64,000 nt of DNA from Ectocarpus siliculosus (lineage: Eukaryota; Sar; Phaeophyceae; Ectocarpales; Ectocarpaceae). The notes beneath the pieces are model-generated. The model made no database searches. It saw only the letters and a list, made by a program, of their open reading frames with translations, and was not told where the DNA came from. The stretch spans positions 840,860 through 904,859 of the forward strand of contig FN649730.1 of the NCBI GenBank assembly GCA_000310025.1. The letters run 5' to 3'. The number at the start of each line of letters is the position of its first letter. The stretch's first letter is position 1. Of the stretch, positions 38,901 to 49,400 are shown piece after piece. The translations under genes and the position numbers were made by a program.

Positions 38901-40841
38901 AGCATTAAACGGCTCAGCCAAGGTCTTCGTACATGTAACGCACAGCAACAACAACTGATAACAATCGATAACGACTCCGTTCAGATCCATTCAAGAGAGG
39001 AAAGGAGGTGGTTAATTTTTTTCCAAAGTTAAAAATTGCCCCTCACCATCCTAGCAGCGGTCTTGTAGAGGACGGCGATGAAGGCCAGAACAGGTCCGGT
39101 GCTGCCGATGATGGTCAGAGGTTGCCCGGCGAGGGCGGCGTACACCATGCCGCACACGGCTGTGGCGGCGATCATCTGTTGCAACAAAATCAACGCACAG
39201 TGGCGACGGATGACAAATCAGTGAGCATTTCCGACAACCCGTGCGCAAGTCGGGTTGACTCGGCGCTACCCACAACGCTAGCCAATCGCCACATGTTTCC
39301 ATCCACATTACCACTAAAGACATACACAACTCCACGTATTTCACACCACTCCAAACCATAGTGGTCAGAGCGAACATCTCGTGAGGTAGGTAAGTAGGCA
39401 CGGTAGTCAAAAGCGAACAACGAGCACCATTCTTCCTCGGTTTCAAGTATAAATAACAACCTCCTCCTCTTCCCCACTGTCGAACCCCCACCTACGCCAC
39501 TGACCGTGACGGATACCTACAACCTCCGAGCTGCAGTTCATACTGTTGTCACGGAACGACAACACATGAAAGCTCAACGACTGTGCGATGAGACGACAGC
39601 AGCACAACCCGACGTGGGGGCGCACTCGCCTCGATGGTGCCCATTGCACCAGCGGTGGCGACGCCGAGCATGCCTCCGAACGCCACAGCCGGGGCCAGGC
39701 AGGCGAAGAACAGGAAGAAGATCGTCGACAGCACCTGTAGAAAGACATGCATCAGATGGATAGTCTTCGGAGTCGTCGGTGCAACAACCTACCTACCATC
39801 AGTCAACTACTGACGACGCCTCCACATCAGTGCTAGTGCTAGTGCTGGTTGGCCTTATCGTTATCACCGCCGTGTTCTCTGGGAAGAATGACGGGTCTTG
39901 TGTTTTGTCTTGTTCAGACCATACCGCAGTGCTTCACACAACATCGCGCCAAGACTACCCGTTCGAGACCATCGTCATAGGGCATGTATGCAAGTCTTAG
40001 CCTTTACAGTGCGAGAGACACCTGCTGGACACTGGACTTCCTTGGTTGAGTCTGCGCCAGTGACGCTAGTACCGAAATAAACAAATACTTGTACAAAGTG
40101 ACCCACGAGTCTTCTCCTACTGGTGAAGCTAAATACGCATGATGACTTGATACCATGTCCTTACCTTGATGCTGAAGCCGTCGGTGATGTCGGACTTGAG
40201 GAAGGGGGCCTTGCCCTTAATATCCGCGAGGAGTCCCTTGCCGAAGCCTTCCACGAGTTTGATTTTCGGCTTGTTTATATAGCTCTGTACCGACGGGGTT
40301 GGAGTGCGGGGCTGCGCGGGGGGCACCGCCTTCGTAGAGCAGAAAGACAAGACAGACAGGTATTGTACATCATGTGACCGGGGATGAGCACGCCGAAACG
40401 AACAACAGCACCGTGGCGTTATAATCCAACACTATAATAGGTTGATAGTTCTATCGAAGGGCACCAGGAGGGCATGAGACGACATGACTAGCTATGCCAG
40501 TCGTCTGTGGAAGCCCCATTATCAGGAACATGATCTTAAAGTGTAGTTGCTGTATGGATTCAGTTGCCGGGCCCAATTATGATACGAACCACGATTTTTT
40601 TGCAGCGGCAACCATGGAGCAACAGCATTCAGTCACGGCAACAAAACGGCAAAGTACCGTCAGCCTGAACTAGCAAACTTGTGACCTTTCCTTCCTCACC
40701 TCGACCTTGAATTCTTCTTCTTTTATCTCGTTCACGAGCCCCTCGACAAGGCCTCCCACGTCTACATCCGAGGAAGCCGCCTTCGAAGCGAAGTTGTCGT
40801 TCTGGGAGCGAGGCGCCCCCGATGCGGATGCAGTCTGACAG

Positions 40842-40898
<57 letters not shown>

Positions 40899-43675
40899 AG
40901 ATTTACACGTCGTCCCAAGAGCGCAGAGCGAACCAGAAACGATACAATTACAAGAGAGCAATGAGGAACACCCGGTTGATGATGCAATCGAAAAGTGATA
41001 TATACGGCAAACACATGCAGTGTCAACTCAAACGTATGCGACGGACCTCCCACAACAGAAACTCTCGCCCGCTGGGCATTCTCGACCGGCGAAGAACACG
41101 CACAACACTTATACAATGTACACCAATCAGGGGCACGAGGGACGAAGAGAGAGGAGTCTACAGTAGAGCGGCTTCTACGACACCAGACACTATCACACAT
41201 TAGGGAGCTTGGGCAGCGAGCGGAGCACACAAGCACCGAGGTTTCCTGACAACAGCCTGCTACTGCCCAGCTACATACTCTCGGCAAACAAACACCACCA
41301 ATCAATATCACACCTGTGCCAAGGGTCTTGAAGAGCGAGCGCCTCGCTGCTCCACGCTCCATGCCACCTTGCTGTACGACCTCCCAGTGGGAGCCTCTTC
41401 GTCCCTCAGAAGAGGGGACGACGAAACGGGGCTCCCCGCCCCGAGACCCGCCGAAAAGTTCTCGCGTCTGTCCGACCAGGTCCAGGCCGCCTTCTCGTAC
41501 TTGAGCTTTGTTCGCTGGTCTTGCTTCCTCTCGCCCCCGCCGCCGGCGTGGGGGGACAATAACGAGGGGCCCGTCTCCGGGGCGGCTGCGTCCGCAGCGC
41601 GTCGGTTGTGTACCCCTGTCCAGGCGACCTTGCCGTAGAACGGTTTTGGTCGCGACTCGTCCTCCCGAAGTCGGGATGACATCGACACCTACGTGTATAG
41701 GAGAGCAGCGATTGGGAAAAGGTTGTTGCTCTTGACCGAACTAATATTAAATACACAGCCCGTCGGTGCGCGCGCCAGGCGAAGAACACTATTCGCACAC
41801 ACATGTTCCAGACAGGAGTGTCGTCGCAAACGTTCGAGCTAATGTCTAGTCAAGGTAAGGTATGTCGCCGTCGTCTCCTACATGCATGACAAAGCCTAAC
41901 TGCAACATCTCACTGCGGTCGCTGGAAGTGCACAAACGCAAAAAAAAATAACGCGTGTTGTTCGGGCGCGACCATTGGAATATGCGCTCTCCACGGGCTT
42001 GTTTATTCCACATGCTGAATGTTGGCGACATTCGATGACGGCAACTGACAAAGTGGGTGGTGTTTTTTTTTTGCTGGCTCATACAAGTACAGAGAGATCG
42101 CTCGGGGGTACTGCTGAGGGTGAGGCACAATGCTGGAACCGAGCATGTTAGCCTGATTCTCAAGTCTTAAACCTGGCTGCGTCACCATCAATGTATCGTA
42201 ACAAAATCTTCCTTCGTGGTAGGGCCGGTTCGTGCACTTGTTAGAACCAAGCATGGTGCAACCTGGACTAGTTTCAGGCGACCCTCCAACATGAATACTA
42301 CAGTAGTGGCGGAGAAAAACGGCGACGTAAGGGGTCATCGACAACGCAAAATACTCGTACTTGTACGACAGACACTGCAAGGACAGACACTTGATCCACT
42401 TCGAGTGCATGGGGCGCACCTCGCCGACCGCAGCCTCCTTAGAACGCTGGTTTTGGTCTGCTCCGCTCCAGGCAGCCTTGCCGTAAGCTCCCGTGTTTCC
42501 CTCTTTATCGTCGTTGCGCAGTCGGGAGGACATCGACACAGGACCCAATCCCCTAACCGCCGTTCGGGTGGAGCCTGCGGGTACCGTGTTTTTACACGCA
42601 TCGTACATTTACGATAGTGAGTCTGGGAGCGAGGCGGGTGTACGTGTATCGAGTGCAGAGTAGCTGTGCTTTTATCTCTTCGGTGGAAACGAGGGGGAAT
42701 CGAGGGTGAGTCGGGTAGATGGCCGCAGAGGTGGTAACAACGATGGGGTACAGTAGCGCGGTGTGAGTTGGGGGTGTCCGTTTCCTACCAACGCAAAAAC
42801 AGCAAGAAGGGTGTGGCGCTGCTACAAAAAAATCCCACCGTCAATAACGGAAGGGTCGTTGTCTACTGGAACAGCAGCAGCACCACAGCTGGTACGGGAT
42901 AAAGCTCAAGAGAATTGTCGGCAAACACCCCACAAGGGCGAGAACGGAAACAATAATGTTGAGGCCCGCCTGAAACTGTTTTCGTGCCTTGCTCACGCAC
43001 ATGGGGTGACAAGAGAGACGTGCCTCGTCTTTCGGGAAAGGGCTACTTTTGTACAACGGATCATTGACCGCAAGCACGGAGACAGGTTGTTCCAGGCGAA
43101 GCCCCATGCCCCCCCCCCTACACCATTTCATCAGGCACCCAGGGATTGCGATAAATCTTCTGATATCGGTTTAACCGCAGTCTTGTTTCCGACATAACGC
43201 CAACAAGGTAACTAACACTTCGGGGCGGGGGGCTCCAGGAGAGCCGGCATGACCCGAAAAACAATGGCATCAACACGCAAGACGCCCAGATTTCAAGAGC
43301 GTCCGACCGCAGAGAGCTGATCCCGATGTTCTATTGTCCAAGTCACCAGGTTGCCTTTGGGTGCGACAAAATGGCGGCGCTGCGTCAATCCAGACACGAA
43401 CACTTGACTAACGTTTTTTCCCTTTCGACCACTGAAGAGAAGCCCCTTGATCGACGGAGGTAAGTAATAGCAATACATTACACCAGTGAGCGCCCTCTCT
43501 TACGTCAGCAGTACCTAAAACAGACACCGCGTGTTATCACCGAAGCAACACCTTACATCGATGCAGCTCGAGTACAGCAGCGAATCGCACCTGTGACCGA
43601 AGAACGGACGAAGGAACTTGGTGTCGACAACGAAAACGCCTCTACCATCGGGCACGAAACCGCCAAGGCCATCAT
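32960..43675 (-). CDS. SLC4-family anion (bicarbonate/borate) transporter with plastid-type presequence
   Basis: SLC4 proteins move bicarbonate, related anions or borate across membranes. In algae they are linked to inorganic carbon uptake. Exons 5' to 3': 43675-43591, 42574-42420, 41688-41314, 40834-40700, 40329-40165, 39734-39630, 39175-39047, 38485-38418, 37568-37459, 36923-36821, 36290-36189, 35699-35493, 35105-34926, 34643-34574, 34067-33948, 33563-33487, 33092-32960 (about 772 aa; all phases agree). Hallmarks in order: KSDITDGFS, FFLFFACLAPAVAFGGMLG, GQPLTIIGSTGP, FTRFTDEIFSLLISVIFI, RPWLVPF, FMDQNITVRLVN, GLPWLVAATVRS, LFLYLGVTGL, MIQLACLGS. The N-terminus has a hydrophobic stretch ending PMVEA/FSLSTPSS, then Ser/Thr/Arg-rich residues: a stramenopile plastid signal. 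The exact first Met is uncertain, since an upstream exon could extend the signal. Introns 39629-39176 and 36188-35700 have GC donors. The substrate cannot be decided from sequence. Confidence 0.93.
40838..40900. repeat. (CA)n/(GA)n compound microsatellite in an SLC4 intron
   Basis: A CA run passes into a GA run. On the gene strand this is a CT/GT-rich tract ending at the acceptor of exon 40834-40700, so it supplies that exon's polypyrimidine tract. Confidence 0.9.
41359..42485 (-). repeat. four Y-x-K-[AV]-A-W-[ST] motifs in the SLC4 N-terminal tail
   Basis: The motif copies are YGKAAWS (42485-42468 for Y to W), YGKVAWT (41637-41620), YEKAAWT (41499-41482) and YSKVAWS (41376-41359). The linkers between them are Gly/Ser/Arg-rich and look disordered. 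The motifs fall in exons 42574-42420 and 41688-41314, after the presequence and before the first membrane segments. Both exons also repeat VSMSSRLR followed by N/E and D, which suggests exon duplication. Confidence 0.85.
43591..43675 (-). other. plastid-targeting presequence exon of the SLC4 gene
   Basis: The frame upstream and through the exon reads ALGTAVAMMALAVSCPMVEA and then FSLSTPSSFVRSSVT. This is a hydrophobic signal core, a cleavage site with Phe at +1 and an S/T/R-rich transit part. The phase-1 donor (CACAG|GTGCGA) fits the phase-1 acceptor at 42575. The ATG at 43675 is in good Kozak context, but it leaves a short hydrophobic core. An upstream exon joined at one of the acceptors near 43700 would give a more normal signal peptide. 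Confidence 0.7.
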
Positions 43676-46473
43676 GGCCACCGCCGTTCCAAGGGCAGGC
43701 CCTGCTGTAGGTGCCTGCGCAACGAAACAGAGCAACCACGGGAGCACATGTAGCTTCTCGAGATGAATCAGGGTTTCATGCCGGTGTGCAACGCCCCGTA
43801 AACAGAGAATCCTTCCTGTCTCGGTGATGCCGCACATCGGTGAGCACGCGGCACATGAACAGGATGTGGCGAAACACTAAATAGCTAGAGGTGAAACAGA
43901 GTTGTAAATAGAAGCACTTTTCTTTGATTCCGTACAGCCTTTTGAGAAGTATTCACAGCAGCTGTTGCAACGGGTGCGAGAGAACAGCATGGTTGGCTTT
44001 GGACCACATGGCGTGTTCCATGAGCAAAGTTAATGGAACGCTTGAAAACAGGTCAGCGGTGCTGGCGTCGTCGCAACCGAGCGCAGCAGGTGGTTGGTAA
44101 AAACAAAAAAACAGCAGTGTACCGCATCGTAGGGCAGAGGCCGGAACGCAGAATGTATATCGTAGGGATTCCATACGTCCCTCTCTGGTTCGAACACCAA
44201 GCCATCGAAGACCACTACCATGATGCCAATTTTTTGGACTGGTCATGGGTGTTTATCAGCTACCGTCACCCCAGTAAACCTCATGTGGAAGGGGCCGAGA
44301 GAGGTACCGGCTTGATTCCCAAGCAACACCAGTTGGTGATTGTACTGCTGTAATGTACCCCGCGGTGTGTTGTGTTTCATGACCTTGAAGGGAAAGGTGG
44401 GGTCTGCCCTCCCCCTTTGGAACGGAAACGTAAGCAACGCCGACAGGTATCCATACCTTCAGGGTCAAGACACAGCCAGCACTTTTGGGTGGACACGGGC
44501 TAGAGTTGGGCATTGGTGAAAGCGTCAAGACCCTCCAGAGTGGGGCCGGGAGAGGCGGTGCTACATCGACACAGCAAGCAGGCACGTCAAAAAATAAAAA
44601 ACGTCAACCCAGGCAGCGAGAGCATATTTCCACTTCGAGCCCTTTGAGGCCAAAACAGGGCGGCGCGTTGCTGTCTCCATGCCATCGCGTTGCGGAGCGA
44701 ACTCTTCGAAAACAGCAGGGACCAGTTCGATTCAAGACAAGCGCCAGCATGTTCTCTCGGCTATCTCTCGTTCGATCACGATGCTGGCTACGTACGAGAG
44801 CGTTTTGTGCCTGACAAAAGATGTGCATTTTGGATGTGCATTTTGGATGCACATCTCCTCTGCTGGGTGTTTGACTGACGTACAATGATTGCTCCCGCAT
44901 TGGTTGAAAAACACGAAAGGGGGTGAGCGCTACCAAAGGGAAGCCGTGTGGAGCACTCGGCGGGAGTCCCAGAACCGGTGCAGAAGACTCTTCTGCTGTA
45001 TCCCGCACCAAAATTGTCTGCCTCCTCCCGCACAGGCAAGCCGTTGCTTGCAACAAGCGATAGCAGGGTGCCCGGGCAACAAAAACGTACAAACCCGCTA
45101 CACCTTGCATGATTCCTCGAAAGCTCTCATTCTCTCTCCCTCTCCATCCAAGCTTTGTCTACAGTGGGCTCACCTGTTTAGACATCGCAGTGCTTCACAC
45201 ACCAAGGGTTTGATCTACCAGCAATTGTTCCTGTTTCGCGACTCTCTTTGAAGCCAGCTCTCTCTGCTGCTCACTCCATCTCTCTTGCTCGCTCTGTGGT
45301 TTGGTTTGCAGTTGGGCCGGACGAAAAGACCCCTCGCATGTTAAGGGTACCTCGCAATTTTCTTCTGCTGTGCCTCTACATGTCGGTGCTGCTGCGGCCT
45401 CCATCTGCCCTGCTGCTGCGCACGCTTTCTCTCTGAGTGCCACAGGGCGACCAGGGAGGAGTGACTGGTGAGTCGCTAGAGATCACATGATACCGTGTCG
45501 TTCGCCGTTGGTCTTGTTGGGATGACTGGAAACCTTTGTGTTTTTTTATGCAAGAGGGCGCATGTACCGGGATCTGGCTGCTACAGCAGCAGTAGGTGAT
45601 CCTTCGCCGGCGCTACAGCCTGTCGGTAGCAGTAGCCTCCAAGATAGTACGAGGTTGCCCGAGAGCAAGGACTACACGGCCTATTAGACTACTCGTCCTA
45701 TTTTCTCGCTTGTTTTACTATGGCCTCCATGACCGATCATTGATGGACCCTGCTCTCGCCATATATGTTCGGACGATGCAACAGGCAGAGAATGTTGTTT
45801 GACCGACTGCAGGCAAGGTGCATGATGTGTCCGTCCACAGCAGGGTATTTGTAGGGCGCCTCAGCTGGAGCATGATCCCATGATCACATGACCACCCCGT
45901 TATTACAGAAGAGAACGCCCTTCACGAAGGACATGCTATCCTCTCTCGGGGCTCTGAGCCTGTTGCTTGGGAACATTGCACACTTTGGTACTCTGTGCTC
46001 ATGTTCAATCGTACCGCCAGTTCTACCACCGCAGACTCAGACACAACAGCCAGGTCGTATAGGTGAACACCTGTAATAGCCTGCTTAGCCTCCAGGCGAG
46101 TCACGTCAAAGCAAACGAAGTTGCCCATTTGCTGGTGTGTCCGCCAGTCCTTATTTCACAGAAGTAACCTTGATACTGGAGTTTGAACGTGTTAACCCTA
46201 CTGCCGTACGCCAAGCCCTCCTCGGCTCCGCCACCACCGTCGTGCTGCTGTGTGGTACATAACACTACATTATGGTTGCGAGCTTCAAGATTGTCGCAAG
46301 AAATGAAACCAGGAGAATGCTGTGTTTGAAGAACGGGTGAGGTACAGCAGTACACGTTCCTTCCCCATCACGCGTCCTTTCCTGCGTGAACTGCTTACAA
46401 AAGGCACCCACACCTAACCCCTCGCTCCCCCCGGGGATTCCCTCAACGCCTCGGATCACAGACAGAGGAAAGC
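43676..46473. promoter_or_regulatory. divergent intergenic region between SLC4 and fibrillin genes
   Basis: Both genes start at the edges of this interval and face outward, so it should contain both promoters and possibly a 5' exon of the SLC4 gene. Open frames (minus 45110-44604, plus 44033-44353, minus 45443-45195) show no recognisable domain. Around 44822-44862 there is a short repeat of TGTGCATTTTGGA ending in an inverted TGCACATC. No promoter element is evident. Confidence 0.4.
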
Positions 46474-49400
46474 ATGGTGGCGTCAAGACTGTTCCGAACC
46501 GCTGGTGCATGCCTGACGATATGCCCCTTCGTGATGTGCGGAGGGGAGCGGGATGGCCGTGTTTTGAGCAGGGTGAGTGTGCGATCGTTGCCTTCTCGGT
46601 AGGTGGTACACACCGTACAGCGTGGTTAAAATCCTCAGGTCAGCACCGCCGTAGTGTCACGGCCTGCTGGACTTGACAAGTAGTCGGGGCCGGGGGGGGC
46701 GGGCATTGCAAAGAGGTGTTGAAAGTGTGTGGTGCCAGGGCCTCTGTTGTCGAAGCTGGTGACGCTATCAAAGGTTACGTGTTTAAGCCATCGTCCGCGC
46801 TCGTGTGGTGTGTGTCCTGTGCGAATCTACTTGTGGTGGAGAAAGCAGCGCATACCTATTTTGCACGCAACATGCAGTATCCACCCGTTCACCGTCGTTC
46901 CGCTACTGTATCGTTCCCTCCCCTCTGCAGCAACGCACAAGTTCTCACTCTGCCTGGGTGAGCCTTCCCCCCTCACATATACCCTTTGGTGGATCAGACT
47001 CCACCGCAACCACCACCTCCCCGTGGGGGGCAGCACCTAGACCATCAGCGAAAGACGGATCAAGGGTAGCGCAGTCATTACCGTCGCGCAAGAGACGAAT
47101 CGCGGCCGCGCTCTTCTACTCCCTGCGAGATCGGCGACACGGGCCGGCAGAAGCAGCAGCAGGGGAGACCGTGGTACCAGGCCTACCGTCGATATCTTCT
47201 CCCTTTCTAGCTCACCTCGGGGGCGCGGCACACCATGCTCGAGGGCGATGCGCGGGGGGGTTCCAACTGGGTGCGGTGACGGCGGTGCGGTCGCCCGGGG
47301 ACGGCGGAGGGGCAGCTACGGCGGTGGAGGGTGGAGAGGAGTTAAGGGAGGCTTTCAATGCGGCTTTAGGCGAGGAAGAATTCCTAGGGCTTGATGGTTT
47401 TCGGGTGGGTGCCGTTGTTGCTGATGTTGTCAATGCTGTTGTTGTTGGTTTTGTGTCGTTTAGACGGTCGTTGTAGCTGCATGTTTGGGTGATGACAGGA
47501 TGCCGCTGGTTCTTGCTAGTGCTGGCGATGTTTTCATGGATGCTGCAGTTGCTTCGGAAATACGCTACATAGTTCTTCGAAGCATTAGAGAGGTCCCAGT
47601 ATCGCATTTTTGGATCGGTATCCATGACCTCTACGCAACGACTCGTCTTGAAATCCGCAGTCTCCAACGCTTTCGTCTCCGATTGGCTGTCGCTGATAGG
47701 TAATAGTAGCAAAAGGGGTTTGTCTTTTGCAGTGTTCCCTCATTTTGCCCGCAATCGCCAGGCAGCTGTCAGCCTCTCCTGTCGGAGACCCATTGAACTC
47801 GAGCAAAAGAGTTGTGAAGAAGAGCAGCCAGGAAAAAAAAGTGTGAGATGCGACAGACAGAACTTTTCAACCCGGCTTGACAAGCTCGTTGTCAATGCAC
47901 GGCTGGCCGCAGCAAAAGAAAGAGGTATCCCACGAGCTAGAAGGAGCCGCATCCGCAGAGAAGTACGCCCATCGTTTGCATGTCGTCAGATACCTATAGC
48001 TACGAACGCGTCGTTCACACCCGATACTGCTGTACCAGGCTCTCGCGGACGTACGTGAGCTGCTGGAGGATGGCCTCCTGCGAGACTCGGAGGTACTAGC
48101 TATTTGGAAGGCGGTACCCAAGGCCGACCCCGCCGGAGACAGGGTAGATTTCGTTGGGTTTTCTCAGGCGTTCGCAAGAGTAGATGCTCTCTTTGAAGAG
48201 GAGGAGGAGGAGGGAGGGGAAGAAGGGGTTGCTGAGGCTGGAACCAGCCGTGGTGGGGGAGGGTCAGGAGTTGCGGTGGGACCAGGAGAGACTGAGGCGA
48301 GCTTTGTGGAGCTTGTTGGGTCTTCGGAGGGAGTTTTGGATCTGGCCGGCTTGTTGAGGTAAGTTTTGGTGCGATTGTCTTTTTGTGGGAGGGGGAGATG
48401 GTAGTGGTGATGCTGGCGCTGTCGATACCGCCATGGCCGCGTTATGGTCAACCGCCGTGCTTCTGCGAAGAAAGTGTCCCTTGCGCGGAATGTGTTTTTT
48501 TATGGGTTCATGGGACAAAAAATCAAATTCTTGGGCGTGAAAGGAGGTATGGTGTACCTCGAGTCCGGAAAACGATACCAAACGGAACGTCCTTTTCTCC
48601 TGCTGTAGGCAAGCCGTAGTTGGTTGTTGTTGTCATTGCTTTAACTCTGTTGTCGCTGGAGTACATATTTGTAGCATGCTGGCATGATGGTGAGACGCTC
48701 GACCCCTATAACAGTTTTGTGCACTGATGTTGTTTGGCGCAGGAGAAACGAGCGCAGTTCAGAAAATCGTCTCCCAAACCTTGATAGACCCACACAGCAG
48801 TAGCAAGTTGTCATGCGCCATCACAATAGTGCACCGTCCACAATGCGTTATTTCCTTCGCATACAGAAGAAATGTGGTACGAAGCGATTGTTCTCTACCG
48901 CCCGAGATGCATACCTTAGATAGCATAAAATACCATACCCCCTGGACCGATATTCAAAGCTCGATTACTCCACGACGAAGAGCATGCCGAGTTCAAATGA
49001 CACGTTTTCGGAAAGCTCTCGACGAGGTGGTTCCAACGCTGCCATTCTCGGCTCCGTCACTGTTTTTCCTGCCGAGAAATGGAGCTTTGAAAATCGGCCC
49101 AGGGGGGGTGATATCTTCCGCAACATGCGGGAGTCTGAAAGTGGGTCTTACGTCTTACCTAAGACTGATTGGAGGCATGGTCCGCAAACAGCTAGGGGGC
49201 CATCAGGGTCTATTTTGCATCCCCCCCTTGACTGTAGAAACATCGCGCGTTGCCCGGTTCTGAACGTTACAGCAAAGGTGGTCTCGTTCAGATAAAAGCG
49301 TCTTTGGCGCAGGGATGACCACAGCAATGTGTGTTCAAGTGCGCTTCCCATTTACATTGTTATTTACGCTGTTACCCACAGCACGCTCTGTTGTGTCGCC

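Noticed and set aside
42420-42608. ATG at 42608 as the start of the SLC4 protein
   Set aside because: It opens a frame of 63 codons, but the acceptor at 42575 joins in the correct phase to an exon with a textbook plastid presequence. The residues between 42608 and 42575 look like intron translation. Not fully excluded.
47212-47712. Minus-strand open frame of 166 codons
   Set aside because: Its low-complexity Ser/Thr/Pro/Ala part is the antisense of the GC-rich fibrillin exon 46931-47404.
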